From assembly GCA_965248175.1 (NCBI GenBank), contig OZ252093.1, positions 744,001 through 808,000 on the forward strand: DNA of 64,000 nt, given 5' to 3'. This DNA comes from VXPQ01 sp965248175. GTDB lineage: Bacteria > Bacteroidota > Rhodothermia > Rhodothermales > VXPQ01. Each line of letters starts with the position of its first letter. The first letter of the stretch is position 1. The notes beneath the pieces are model-generated. The model did no database searches and was not told the origin of the DNA. It saw nothing but the letters and a program-made list of their open reading frames with translations. Both the position numbers and the translations under genes were made by a program. Positions 26,098 to 35,204 of the stretch are shown piece by piece.

Positions 26098-26766
26098 TCA
26101 GGCGCGGGGCGCACAGGCCAGGATCGCCTTGTCGCGGAACCAGGGACGCTGGTCCATATCCGCAAGTTCGATCCGTTCGATATCCGCCTCGTCGGCGAGG
26201 GACGCCATTTCATCCGTGAGATCGCCCCCCTTGAGGCAAATCACGCCGGGCCGCCATGTATCCGCATCCATCGGGCGGGTGAAAGGCCGCGCAATCCGAC
26301 AATGCCATCCCCACAAATCCCTGAGCGGCGCCGTGGCGCGCGATACCGAATAGGTGGATTCAGCATGCGTGTCCGCATCGAACGTTTCAGCGAGGCTGCG
26401 CCGGACCACGATGTTCGCCAGCCCGAGCCGCCGGATCATGGCGCGCAGAGCCTGTACCTTCTTCTCGACCTTGTCCACAGCAATGACCTGAATATCCGGG
26501 CACGCGATCGCAAGGGGGACAGCCGGAAGACCGCCCCCGGTACCCCAATCGACCACAACAGCCCCCGGCGGAAACCGCCGGTACGTCAGAAACAGGCAGT
26601 GCAGGCAATGCATCCGGACCGCTTCCGCATCGGCGTCGCGCGAAATGAGATTGATGCGCCGGTTGAAATCGAGGAGCATCGCCTGATAGGCATTCAGGAG
26701 ACGCCGCTGCTCGTCGATCAGTGGTTGGAAAGGATCCCAGGACATGCCAGGACCCTCAGGTAGCAA
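26098..26766 (-). CDS. rsmG: 16S rRNA (guanine527-N7)-methyltransferase
   Basis: 222 residues from ATG 26766 (215 from ATG 26745, MSWDPFQPL, which may be the real start). RsmG methylates G527 of 16S rRNA using AdoMet. The Rossmann AdoMet site is VVDWGTGGGLPAVPLAIA, followed by the conserved VDKVEKKVQALRAMIRRLGL and, later, SRATAPLRDLWGW. The gene lies directly behind mnmG, overlapping it by 11 bp with the upstream start; this gidA-gidB pairing is classic near replication origins. It is convergent with mfd, 17 bp away. Confidence 0.93.
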   Translation of the reverse strand: MLPEGPGMSWDPFQPLIDEQRRLLNAYQAMLLDFNRRINLISRDADAEAVRMHCLHCLFLTYRRFPPGAVVVDWGTGGGLPAVPLAIACPDIQVIAVDKVEKKVQALRAMIRRLGLANIVVRRSLAETFDADTHAESTYSVSRATAPLRDLWGWHCRIARPFTRPMDADTWRPGVICLKGGDLTDEMASLADEADIERIELADMDQRPWFRDKAILACAPRA

Positions 26767-28666
26767 CAGGCAAGGCAGACTGCTTCCTTGCCGGGCGCTT
26801 CCGCAGCATCACCAGAAGCACCGACACGTCCGCCGGGCTGACTCCGCTGATGCGCGACGCCTGCCCCAGATTGTCCGGCCGGATTTTCGATAATTTCTCC
26901 CGCGCTTCCAGCGTGATATGATTGATGGCCTCGTAATCGAAATCGTCCGGCAGACGAAGCGATTCCATCTCTTCCATCTTCCGCACCAGGTCGCGTTCGC
27001 GGGCGAGGTATCCCTCGTACCGCAGATCTATCTCGACTTGCCGTGCTGCAGATTCCGGCCCCGGGGCCGGCGTTACCAGTTCCTCCTTGCGGCCTATATG
27101 ATCCAGCAGGTCGTCGAGCGAGACCTGCGGACGCTTCGCCAGTTGCACAAGGCGTTCGGGACGCCGGACAGGGTCCGTGCCCACCTGCTCCAGATAAGCG
27201 TTCACTGTGTCAGGCGATACGGTCGTCGCCTCGATGGCCTCCCGCGTCGCCTCGATGGCATGCTGCCGGGCCCGCATCCGCTCGTAGCGGGCATCTGTCG
27301 CCAGACCCAGCGTATGACCCAGCGCCGTCAGGCGTCGATCGGCATTGTCCTGCCGCAAGAGCAGCCGGTGTTCGGCCCGCGAAGTAAACATGCGGTAGGG
27401 TTCGTCCGTGCCCTTGGCCACCAGGTCATCGATGAGCACGCCAATGTAGGCCTCCGACCGTTTCAGGACGACCGGGTCTTCGCGCCGCAAGTACCGCGCC
27501 GCATTGATCCCGGCCATGAGGCCCTGTGCGCCGGCTTCCTCGTAGCCCGTCGTGCCATTGATCTGCCCGGCGAAAAACAATCCCCGGACCTGCTTCGTCT
27601 CCAGACTGTACCGTATTTGATACGGAGGAAAATAATCGTACTCGATAGCGTAGCCGGGGCGCAGCATATGCACCTGTTCGAGACCGACCACGTTGCGCAG
27701 CGCCGCGAACTGCACCTCTTCAGGCAGGCTCGTCGAGAAGCCGTTCACATACACTTCGTAGGTATTCCGCCCTTCCGGCTCCAGAAATAGCTGGTGGCGG
27801 TCTTTTCCGGCAAATCGATCGATCTTGTCCTCGATCGACGGGCAATACCGGGGCCCGGCGCCCTTGATCCGCCCGGCGAACATGGGACTCCGGTCGAACC
27901 CTTCCCGTAGCGCGTCATGCACCTCGGGGGACGTATAGGCAATCCAGCAACTTACCTGATCTTCCGGAAGCCGATCGGTAAGAAAGGAAAACGGCGCTGC
28001 CGCCGGATCGCCCGGTTGTTCCTCCAGCCGATCGTAGTCGATGGTGCGCCCGTCAATGCGCGGAGGGGTGCCCGTCTTAAGGCGCCCGCTCTCAAAACCG
28101 AGCTTTTCGAGACACGCGGTCAACCCGGTCGAGGCGTGTTCGCCCATGCGCCCGCCCCCGTATTGACGTTCCCCGATATGAATGACGCCGTTCATAAAGG
28201 TGCCGCTGGTCAGAATGACCGCCGGGGCATGAAACGTCTGCCCGATTTGCGTACGTATGCCCGTCGCCCGACCCTGCTCCGTACACACATCGACCGCCAT
28301 ATCGGCCCGCATGAACAGGCCGGGAATGTGCTCCAACTCTTCCCGAACCGCCGCCGCATAAGCTACCCGGTCGCACTGCGCGCGCGGCCCCTGCACGGCG
28401 GGGCCTCTCCGCTGGTTCAGCATCCGAAACTGTATGCCGGCGCGATCGGTCACCTTGCCCATGACGCCGCCAAGCGCATCGATCTCACGGACAATATGCC
28501 CCTTGCCGATGCCGCCGATGGCCGGATTGCACGACATCTGCCCGATGGTTTGCAGGTTCATGGTGACCAGCAACGTGCGAGCGCCCATACGCGCGGCAGC
28601 CGCAGCCGCCTCGGTCCCGGCGTGCCCTCCGCCAACCACAATGACATCGTACTCAAAAGGATGCAT
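26756..28666 (-). CDS. mnmG: tRNA uridine-5-carboxymethylaminomethyl modification enzyme MnmG (GidA)
   Basis: 636 residues from ATG 28666 (MHPFEYDVIVVGGG); the frame is open to 28768 but the extra residues do not belong. With MnmE it installs the cmnm5 group on U34 of several tRNAs. The FAD-binding motif GGGHAGTEAAAAAARMG is at residues 11-27, followed by CNPAIGGIGKGHIVREID, and the later GidA signatures GTPPRIDGRT and YDYFPPYQIRYSLETKQVRG-like segment are present. The C-terminal helical domain that binds MnmE ends ...ASRISGVSPADVSVLLV. Directly downstream of mnmE (105-bp gap) and upstream of rsmG. Confidence 0.96.
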   Translation of the reverse strand: MHPFEYDVIVVGGGHAGTEAAAAAARMGARTLLVTMNLQTIGQMSCNPAIGGIGKGHIVREIDALGGVMGKVTDRAGIQFRMLNQRRGPAVQGPRAQCDRVAYAAAVREELEHIPGLFMRADMAVDVCTEQGRATGIRTQIGQTFHAPAVILTSGTFMNGVIHIGERQYGGGRMGEHASTGLTACLEKLGFESGRLKTGTPPRIDGRTIDYDRLEEQPGDPAAAPFSFLTDRLPEDQVSCWIAYTSPEVHDALREGFDRSPMFAGRIKGAGPRYCPSIEDKIDRFAGKDRHQLFLEPEGRNTYEVYVNGFSTSLPEEVQFAALRNVVGLEQVHMLRPGYAIEYDYFPPYQIRYSLETKQVRGLFFAGQINGTTGYEEAGAQGLMAGINAARYLRREDPVVLKRSEAYIGVLIDDLVAKGTDEPYRMFTSRAEHRLLLRQDNADRRLTALGHTLGLATDARYERMRARQHAIEATREAIEATTVSPDTVNAYLEQVGTDPVRRPERLVQLAKRPQVSLDDLLDHIGRKEELVTPAPGPESAARQVEIDLRYEGYLARERDLVRKMEEMESLRLPDDFDYEAINHITLEAREKLSKIRPDNLGQASRISGVSPADVSVLLVMLRKRPARKQSALPVAT

Positions 28667-28771
28667 GGTTCCGGTTTTCAATAAGGCCCCGTCCTGTGTA
28701 ACCGCGGAAACGCTGACTCGCGTGTGTAAAGATAAAGATAACGACAGGGGACGGGCAATGGCTCCCACCGT

Positions 28772-30163
28772 CTATTTTCCTATACAGAACCGGGAGAAAA
28801 TCTGATCCAGCACATCCTCATTCGTGATTTCTCCGGTGATGGCGCCGATCTCATGCAAGGCAACGCGCATATCCAGCGCCAGGAGTTCGCCGGTCCTTCC
28901 GGCGCCGAGGCTCCGGCGAGCCGCCTGCACCGCGTCGAGCGCCTTGCGCAGGTGATTTCGATGCCGCTCGTTCGTCACCACGAGCGAGCTCTCGGAGAGA
29001 CTCAGATCGCCGCCCGCCGTCTTGAGCAGGCAGGCAATCAGAGGTTGTATCTCCGTCTCGTCCCGGAATCCCCGTTTTGCCGACAGGGCAAAGCCTCCGG
29101 AGCGTTCCCCATCACCGGTCGGTCTATCATTCTGCCCCAGGAGATCCGTCTTGTTCGCCACCAAAAGCACCGGGGGAGCGCCCCGCTCCGCTATGGCCTC
29201 GATAAAGGCTTGCTCGCCCGCGTCCATACCCACCGTGACGTCGTACACATACACAAGGATATCGCTCCGATCTATGGCCCGCTCGGCGCGCAGCACGCCT
29301 TCCGCCTCGATGCCGTCGGCCGCATCCCGGAGGCCCGCCGTATCCGTGAACCGGAACAGCAAGCCATCGATTTCCGCCTCGCCTTCCACTTCGTCGCGCG
29401 TCGTGCCGGGCACAGGGCTCACAATGGCGCGATCGCTCCCCAGCAAAGCATTCAACAAGGTGGATTTACCTGCATTGGGCCGCCCGCCGATTACGACACG
29501 CACCCCATCGCGCACCCGGCGTCCGAGTCGCCAGGATCGGAGCAACTCGTCCAGCAGTCGTTCGCTCCGATCCAGAAGACCCTCAAGACGTTCCCGGTCG
29601 GCGAACGCCACATCCTCTTCCGGAAAATCCAGTTCGAGTTCGAGGAACGCACAGAGTTCAAGCAGGTCCGCCCGTAAATCCGTCAGCACCTCGGAATAGC
29701 GGCCCTGAAGATGCGAAACGGACACGCGGTGCGCCAGAGAGGACGAGGCATGGATCAGGTCGGCCACGGCTTCGGCCTGCGCCAGATCCATCTTCCCGTT
29801 CAGAAAAGCTCGCTGGGTAAATTCACCGGGGGCGGCCAGACGCGCACCCGCCTGCAGCATTCGGTTCAGAATGAGCCGGCTCGCAAAATCGCCCCCATGG
29901 CACGAACACTCCACGACATCTTCGCCGGTCGCCGAACGGGGGGCCCGGAACAGCGTAGCGACTACCTGGTCGATGCGTGTCCCGTCGCGGCTTGCCACAT
30001 AACCCACATGGGCCGTATGCGAAGCGGCCTCCCGAAGGTCCGCCCCCTCAAAGCAGGCCGCAGCGATCGCCACAGCTTCCGGACCGGAGATGCGCACGAT
30101 ACCCAGTGCAGCGCGCCCCCTGGCCGTTGCGATCGCAGCAATGGTGTCGCTGGAAGCTTGCAT
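28772..30163 (-). CDS. mnmE: tRNA modification GTPase MnmE (TrmE)
   Basis: 463 residues. N-terminal tetrahydrofolate-binding domain (DTIAAIATARGRAALGIVRISG), helical domain, and an inserted G domain with G1 GRPNAGKSTLLNALLG, the G2 loop PGTTRDEVEGE, G3 DTAGLRD and G4 NKTD. The C terminus ends with the diagnostic CxGK motif (FCIGK). It partners with MnmG. The start at 30163 matches the family. Its 5' end lies 51 bp after yidC, so it belongs to the rpmH-rnpA-yidC-mnmE-mnmG-rsmG block. Confidence 0.96.
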   Translation of the reverse strand: MQASSDTIAAIATARGRAALGIVRISGPEAVAIAAACFEGADLREAASHTAHVGYVASRDGTRIDQVVATLFRAPRSATGEDVVECSCHGGDFASRLILNRMLQAGARLAAPGEFTQRAFLNGKMDLAQAEAVADLIHASSSLAHRVSVSHLQGRYSEVLTDLRADLLELCAFLELELDFPEEDVAFADRERLEGLLDRSERLLDELLRSWRLGRRVRDGVRVVIGGRPNAGKSTLLNALLGSDRAIVSPVPGTTRDEVEGEAEIDGLLFRFTDTAGLRDAADGIEAEGVLRAERAIDRSDILVYVYDVTVGMDAGEQAFIEAIAERGAPPVLLVANKTDLLGQNDRPTGDGERSGGFALSAKRGFRDETEIQPLIACLLKTAGGDLSLSESSLVVTNERHRNHLRKALDAVQAARRSLGAGRTGELLALDMRVALHEIGAITGEITNEDVLDQIFSRFCIGK

Positions 30164-30214
30164 GGCGCATGAAGCGATGCGCTTGAAAAAATCGCCCTGC
30201 GGCGCGTTCGGCGC

Positions 30215-32113
30215 TTACTTGCGCCTCCCGGTGGTCCGGGGGCCGCCGGGTCTCCGCCCCCCTGCCTTGCCCTTCCCTGTCCGGGCAATGGCCTGGCGGC
30301 TTCTCTTTCTTCCGTCTCCTTGTTTTTTGCTCCGGCCTTTCGACGCAGGCTTCCCGTCTTCTTCCTCCTTGCCGGCAGCGATATTCCGATTGATAACCTT
30401 CTGCTGCACGGCGGTTACCACGTTATACACGAGGTAGTACAAGCTCAGCCCGGACGCAAAGCGATTGAAAATGGCGAAGATCATCACCGGCATTAAATAG
30501 GTGAATATCTTCATCTGGGGATTGGAGGAAGGAGTCATCTGGATGCGCATCTGAACGATCATCGAGATGCCCATGAGCAACGTGAAGCCGGCCACGAAAT
30601 CGCCGTAAAACGGGATGGTGAACGGCAGATTGAGAATAACGTCCGGCGCCGACAGGTCATTGGCCCAGAGAAATCCCTGCTGCCGGATTTGGATGGACTG
30701 TGGAAGAAAAAGCCACAGCGCAATAATGATGGGATACTGCAACAGCATAGGAAGACAACCGCCCACCGGATTGACGCCGGTTTCCTTGTACATCTTCATC
30801 ATTTCCTCCTGCTGCTTCCGGGGATTGTCCCCGTACTTCTTCTTGATGACCTCCATCTTCGGTTGCAGCTCGCGCATCCGGGCCATGCTCTTGTAAGAAG
30901 TCTTCGTCAGCGGGTACAGGACCAGCTTGATCAGAATGGCGAAGACAATGATGACGTAGCCGTATCCGGGAATGAACTTCGCCAGAAACGTGAATGCAGG
31001 AATGAAAACCAATCTGGCCAGGGGCCGCGTAATCCACTCGAAAAAATCCCAGCCGTAATCCACCATGTCGTAAAGGCCCAGATCGTAGTCGGTGATCCGG
31101 TAAAACTCCATCGGCCCGATGTACAGCCGGAAGTCGTCCGGCCCGTCCTCCGGTTGCGCCATAAGCAGGCGCATGGCGTAGTTTTGCTGAAAGCCTTCGC
31201 TACCCGGCTCGCCCCTCTTCTCCCCGATGAGTTCGGCGCCGCGGGTGCCGGATGAGGGGATCATGACGGAGGTGAAATACTTGGTCTTGATAGCAGTCCA
31301 CGTCACGTCTCCAGAAAGGCGTTGCTCTTCGAAGTCCTCTTTCCTGAGCAGTACGCTCTCCACCTCGCCCCCGCTGTGCGCATAGGCCCCGGCTGCTTTG
31401 ACCTCCTCGTTCGTATCGTTTTCCGTGAAGGGAATACCTCCTGTCCATATCAACTCGTACCCCTCCCTTGTGGAAAAGGCCGCAGCATTTTCCTGATCCA
31501 CACGCAGACCGATTTCGTATTCGCCCGGATGGAACGTGTAGGTCTGGCGCAACACGCCTCCCTGAATGCCCGTTTCGAAGTGTAGCGTGGCGGGCTCGGC
31601 GCCAACGCGCAGGGTATCCCCCTCGTACGACGTATCGAAATACAGCGCGCGCGTATCGACAAGATGGGATCGGGGCGTCGTAAAGGCGATGCCCAGTGCG
31701 CCCGATCCGGTGGTGTCCACCATTTGTACGGGCGTTTCCTGATCGAACCGCTTGTATTCTTTCAGGGAGAAAGAGGTCAGCGTGGCGCCTTTCGTGGAGA
31801 AAACCGCTCTATAGAGATCGGTCTCGACCGTGATGAAGCGGGCTTCGCCCGCTAACGCCGCAACAAGCGTAGTATCCTGCACAACAGCCTCTTCGGCAAA
31901 CAGTCCCCCGGCTGATGGTACGTCGCCAAACCCGGGTGCAAAAGCGTCGCTCCCCGTGGTTGTCTGTTCCGTAGCCTGCGAATCTTCGGCGATTTCCCCC
32001 TGCGCTGCCGGATCGCCGGCGGGCGCAACCGGCTGTGGGGGGGCCATCAGCCAGAGCCAGACGAACATGATAATCGCCACCAGTACGGTCGCGATGACGA
32101 CATTGCGATCCAA
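30215..32113 (-). CDS. yidC: membrane protein insertase YidC (TTG start)
   Basis: 632 residues. YidC inserts and folds inner-membrane proteins. LDRNVVIATVLVAIIMFVWLWL is the first membrane helix; the canonical start MDRN... corresponds to a TTG at 32111-32113, preceded by AAGGGGA about 8 bp upstream, so TTG is the likely start and not the ATG at 32179. A large periplasmic beta domain follows (to ~residue 340), then the five-helix core with WITRPLARLVFI, GYVIIVFAILIKLVLYPLTK, GGCLPMLLQYPIIIALWLFL and LSLYYLVYNVVTAVQQ. The C terminus is a strongly basic tail that may contact ribosomes. Sits between rnpA and mnmE. Confidence 0.94.
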   Translation of the reverse strand: MDRNVVIATVLVAIIMFVWLWLMAPPQPVAPAGDPAAQGEIAEDSQATEQTTTGSDAFAPGFGDVPSAGGLFAEEAVVQDTTLVAALAGEARFITVETDLYRAVFSTKGATLTSFSLKEYKRFDQETPVQMVDTTGSGALGIAFTTPRSHLVDTRALYFDTSYEGDTLRVGAEPATLHFETGIQGGVLRQTYTFHPGEYEIGLRVDQENAAAFSTREGYELIWTGGIPFTENDTNEEVKAAGAYAHSGGEVESVLLRKEDFEEQRLSGDVTWTAIKTKYFTSVMIPSSGTRGAELIGEKRGEPGSEGFQQNYAMRLLMAQPEDGPDDFRLYIGPMEFYRITDYDLGLYDMVDYGWDFFEWITRPLARLVFIPAFTFLAKFIPGYGYVIIVFAILIKLVLYPLTKTSYKSMARMRELQPKMEVIKKKYGDNPRKQQEEMMKMYKETGVNPVGGCLPMLLQYPIIIALWLFLPQSIQIRQQGFLWANDLSAPDVILNLPFTIPFYGDFVAGFTLLMGISMIVQMRIQMTPSSNPQMKIFTYLMPVMIFAIFNRFASGLSLYYLVYNVVTAVQQKVINRNIAAGKEEEDGKPASKGRSKKQGDGRKRSRQAIARTGKGKAGGRRPGGPRTTGRRK

Positions 32114-32212
32114 ATCAGGTTCCCCTTGCTCGTATGAAAGGAATAACGGGTAGTGCTTGCGCTTGCAACGAATGCACAAAGGTGCCGAGACGCCGCCGCG
32201 CTAAACGGGAAG

Positions 32213-32677
32213 TCAGGTGCGACGTTCCGAACACATCGAAGATTCGTCGAGACGACGGCAAAGTTCTTGCAACGCTTCCGGCAAATCAGCATGCACCCGG
32301 TGACCCGGCCGGGCATCGTCTTGTCGGCCGGCGCGATGAATGATCATCATCGTCAATGCGCTTTCCGTACCGGCAAAACAATCCAGTATTCCCTGTTGAT
32401 GCAGCCGGTAGGTTTCGCGCAGCAACCGCTTTATGCGGTTCCTGCTTGCAGCTTTTGCATGGCGGCTGGGCGCAAATCCGATCTGGACGGGCACATCTAC
32501 CTCGAGTTGCGCACGAGGCACTATCCGGTACACAAGCCGAATGCACCCTTTGCTGACCGCACCGACATCTTCCCGGCTACGGTCGAACAAGGGGCGAATC
32601 AGGCGCTTCCGCTTGAGGCGGAATGAGCGCGGCAATTTTTGAAACGGGCGCAGGCTCCCATCCTCTGGCACAACCAC
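32213..32677 (-). CDS. rnpA: ribonuclease P protein component
   Basis: 154 residues, somewhat longer than the usual 110-125 because of a C-terminal extension. The protein subunit of RNase P, which matures tRNA 5' ends. The family pattern is visible: LPRSFRLKRKRLIRPLFDR at the start, IGFAPSRHAKAASRNRIKRL with the conserved RNR motif, then LLRETYRLHQQ. Its start lies 9 bp after the rpmH stop, and yidC follows; yidD, often found between rnpA and yidC, is absent here (99 bp gap). Confidence 0.92.
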   Translation of the reverse strand: MVVPEDGSLRPFQKLPRSFRLKRKRLIRPLFDRSREDVGAVSKGCIRLVYRIVPRAQLEVDVPVQIGFAPSRHAKAASRNRIKRLLRETYRLHQQGILDCFAGTESALTMMIIHRAGRQDDARPGHRVHADLPEALQELCRRLDESSMCSERRT

Positions 32678-32686
32678 GACCTCAGA

Positions 32687-32842
32687 CTATTTGCCGGGCC
32701 GCGTGTCGCTTACGGTAAGGACATTGCGGCCTTTCTCGCGCCGGCGCTTGAGCACCCTGCGCCCGTTCTTCGAGCTCATACGGGCACGGAAGCCGTGCTT
32801 GTTAGCGCGCTTGCGTCTACTTGGCTGATAAGTACGTTTCAT
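32687..32842 (-). CDS. rpmH: 50S ribosomal protein L34
   Basis: 51 residues, MKRTYQPSRRKRANKHGFRA then RMSSKNGRRVLKRRREKGRN and a slightly extended tail VLTVSDTRPGK. The N-terminal signature is invariant in L34. It heads the rpmH-rnpA-yidC-mnmE-mnmG-rsmG series found near many bacterial origins. Divergent from tRNA-Gly at 32991. Confidence 0.96.
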   Translation of the reverse strand: MKRTYQPSRRKRANKHGFRARMSSKNGRRVLKRRREKGRNVLTVSDTRPGK

Positions 32843-32990
32843 AATACGGTGGTCCGAAAACGTATCTCGACTTTAATATCGCAGGTACAGAATATAGCTA
32901 TACGCACACACTCGCGGGTATGTTTTCGCATCCGTGAAGTAACGTCCGCGGAACCCCTTTTGTCTTGACGGAGTACCGGGGAAGGGTGCA

Positions 32991-33062
32991 GCGGGAGTAG
33001 CTCAGGGGTAGAGCATCAGCTTCCCAAGCTGAGGGTCGCGGGTTCGAATCCCGTTTCCCGCT
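32991..33062 (+). tRNA. tRNA-Gly (anticodon CCC)
   Basis: 72-nt cloverleaf: acceptor GCGGGAG pairs with TTCCCGC, anticodon loop TTCCCAA flanked by CAGC/GCTG, T loop TTCGAAT. No CCA is encoded. Confidence 0.95.
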
Positions 33063-33128
33063 CAGTCAGGTGCAGGTGGTTCGGGGTACGTGGCGACAGG
33101 GTCACCATGTATCATACCGGTGCGAACC

Positions 33129-33203
33129 GGGCGGTTAGCTCAGCTGGTTTAGAGCGCCTGCCTTACAAGCAGGAGGTCACTGGTTCGAATCCGGTACCGC
33201 CCA
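33129..33203 (+). tRNA. tRNA-Val (anticodon TAC)
   Basis: 75-nt cloverleaf: acceptor GGGCGGT/ACCGCCC, anticodon stem CCTGC/GCAGG with loop CTTACAA, T arm GGTTCGAATCC. It is 66 bp after tRNA-Gly, on the same strand. Confidence 0.96.
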
Positions 33204-33632
33204 CCCAAACAATGGTTACGCTTGTTTTATCCTTGTCGTTCCCCCCTTGACTTCCTGCGTCAAAAGCATTAGACTGCACCGGATTCTGTCCGGTGGATTC
33301 CCGATTTTCGGGTCCGGGTCGGGTCTGTATCGCAATGACGCAGAACGATTCATATTCGGCGATGGACGCTACGGGGGGCAACACATTTCTGGCGGAACAG
33401 CCCCTCCCCGGCTGCTCAACCGGAGATACAGGACCTTGAACTACATCGCACCTATAACCCGGACAGGTCCGTACATCCTTGACAGGAGTATACCTGTGCC
33501 CACGGGCTGTGGGTTGATGAGGAGGATAAAATAGGGAGCATTCTACTTGGCCGCCCCGAAAAACGTGGCTAAGATTTGTAGCGAAACAAGAAAACAAACT
33601 GCGAAACAACTACTCTCACGGAGGTAGAGTCA
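33204..33632 (+). other. gene-free leader upstream of the signalling cassette
   Basis: About 430 bp without a supportable gene. A possible sigma-70-type promoter is TTGACT (33247-33252), 17-bp spacer, TAGACT (33270-33275). If used, it would give a ~350-nt leader before the STAS gene. Frames on the minus strand here run through the tRNA genes and are not real. Confidence 0.4.
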
Positions 33633-33968
33633 ATGCAAGTAACTACCGAAAACAAAAACGGGAGCCTTGTCATAGTGACCGAAGGGCGTGTCGATGGCAG
33701 CAACGCCCCCGAATTCCAGGAAGCCTTGAAAGACGCTATCAAAGAGGACGGGCAAAAAGTGATCCTCGATTTCGAGCACCTTTCGTATATCAGTAGCGCC
33801 GGCCTCCGTGTCATTCTGATGTTCGCCAAGCAACTCCGGAGGGAAAATATAGCATTTGCGGCATGCTCGCTCATCGCTTCGGTCAAGGATATCTTTACAA
33901 TTAGCGGCTTCGACAAAATCATCCCGATTCACGCATCCCAAAAGGAGGCGATAGCGGCACTCGGATAA
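33633..33968 (+). CDS. STAS-domain anti-sigma factor antagonist (RsbV/SpoIIAA-like)
   Basis: 111 residues. A single STAS domain: EFQEALKDAIKEDGQKVILDF, then LSYISSAGLRVILMFAKQLR, in which the Ser of SSAGL is the residue normally phosphorylated by an RsbW-type kinase, and a C-terminal SVKDIFTISGFDKII. In partner switching the unphosphorylated form binds the kinase and frees its other target. One of the clearest ribosome-binding sites in the window (GGAGGT, 7 bp before the ATG) precedes it. It is the first gene of a five-gene plus-strand cassette whose next two members are the matching phosphatase and kinase. Confidence 0.92.
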   Translation: MQVTTENKNGSLVIVTEGRVDGSNAPEFQEALKDAIKEDGQKVILDFEHLSYISSAGLRVILMFAKQLRRENIAFAACSLIASVKDIFTISGFDKIIPIHASQKEAIAALG

Positions 33969-34027
33969 TTGATTGAAATAGGTTTCATGGCCCCATTCAA
34001 ACCGGGAAATGACGAAAATATTTGGTG

Positions 34028-35191
34028 ATGAGCACAAATCCGTACAAGATTCTCGTCGTGGACGACGAACCGGACTTGCAACCGCTCATGTTGCAACGCA
34101 TGCGACGGAGCATCCGGGCCGGTAAATATATTTTTGTCTTTGCAGGCAACGGTGTAGAAGCATTGGAGCGACTGCGTGAGCAGGAGGATATCGATATGGT
34201 GGTCTCGGATATCAATATGCCTCAAATGGACGGGTTGACGCTGCTTGACCAGATTGCGCAACTGGATCCGAACATTCGCTCCGTGATTATTTCCGCATAC
34301 GGTGACATGAAGAACATTCGCACGGCTATGAACCGTGGCGCTTTCGACTTCATCACCAAACCGGTCGACTTCGACGACCTGCGGATTACCATTGACCGGA
34401 CCCTGGAACACATGGCGCGGTGGCGTGAAGCACTCGCTTCGCGTGATCAACTGGTTACGCTGCAGCACGAACTTGATATCGCCAGAAAGATGCAGCGGGC
34501 AATTCTGCCCACTGAATTCCCCGACGAACCCGGCTACCGCATTTTCGGCGACATGGAGCCTGCCCGCAATGTGGGAGGGGATTTTTTCGATGTGATCCCA
34601 CTGGAACATGGTCGGGTCGGCCTCGCCATAGCCGATGTATCGGACAAGGGTGTGCCGGCGGCGCTATTCATGATGTCCAGCCGCACCTTGTTGAAAGGCG
34701 CAGCTATTGGAAGCGCCGAGCCCTGCGATGCCCTGCGTGAAGTGAATGATATGCTGTGCGAGAAAAACGAATCCATGATGTTTGTGACCCTCCTGTATGG
34801 GATATATGACCCCGCCAGCGGGGAATTGACGTATGCGAACGCGGGACATAACAGCCCGGTCGTCGTCCATCCCGATAAAAGCTGCGCCATGCTTCCGCTG
34901 ACCGACGGAATTGCTATCGGGGTCATGCCCGATCTGGAATACCAGCAAAAAACGATCACCCTTTCGCCTGGCGATACGCTCACCTTCTATACAGACGGCG
35001 TCACGGAAGCCATGAACGAGAACAATGAAGAGTTAGGCGAAGAACGCCTCTTCGAGATCCTTAAGGGCGCTTCCCCTAAAGAACCTGAGGAAATCATACG
35101 GGCAATTTTTGAGGGAATAAAGACTTTCGTCGGCGACGCGCCCCAATCGGATGACATTACCTGCATGACCATTTACCGGACCGAAAACTGA
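34028..35191 (+). CDS. response regulator with PP2C/SpoIIE-type phosphatase domain (RsbU-like)
   Basis: 387 residues from ATG 34028 (TTG and GTG codons just upstream are also possible). A receiver domain comes first: ILVVDDEPDLQ acidic pair, phospho-acceptor Asp in DMVVSDINMPQMDG, Lys in FDFITKPVDF. After a linker helix (QHELDIARKMQRAILP) the PPM phosphatase follows with metal-binding GGDFFDVIPLEHGRVGLAIA, DVSDKGVPAALFM, and TLLYGIYDPASGELTYANAGH-type strand, ending QSDDITCMTIYR. Such proteins dephosphorylate a STAS antagonist when the receiver is phosphorylated. Context suggests the STAS protein upstream is the substrate and the histidine kinase downstream the phosphate donor. Confidence 0.93.
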   Translation: MSTNPYKILVVDDEPDLQPLMLQRMRRSIRAGKYIFVFAGNGVEALERLREQEDIDMVVSDINMPQMDGLTLLDQIAQLDPNIRSVIISAYGDMKNIRTAMNRGAFDFITKPVDFDDLRITIDRTLEHMARWREALASRDQLVTLQHELDIARKMQRAILPTEFPDEPGYRIFGDMEPARNVGGDFFDVIPLEHGRVGLAIADVSDKGVPAALFMMSSRTLLKGAAIGSAEPCDALREVNDMLCEKNESMMFVTLLYGIYDPASGELTYANAGHNSPVVVHPDKSCAMLPLTDGIAIGVMPDLEYQQKTITLSPGDTLTFYTDGVTEAMNENNEELGEERLFEILKGASPKEPEEIIRAIFEGIKTFVGDAPQSDDITCMTIYRTEN

Positions 35192-35204
35192 CATCCGACT
35201 TTTC

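Noticed and set aside
32965..32990. TTGACG upstream of tRNA-Gly as a promoter
   Set aside because: A 17-bp spacer would place the -10 element over the first bases of the tRNA, and no TATAAT-like hexamer is there.
33163..33609. 148-codon minus-strand frame ending GGTGFEPVTSCL
   Set aside because: It runs through tRNA-Val; this peptide end is a well-known false product of tRNA antisense reading.
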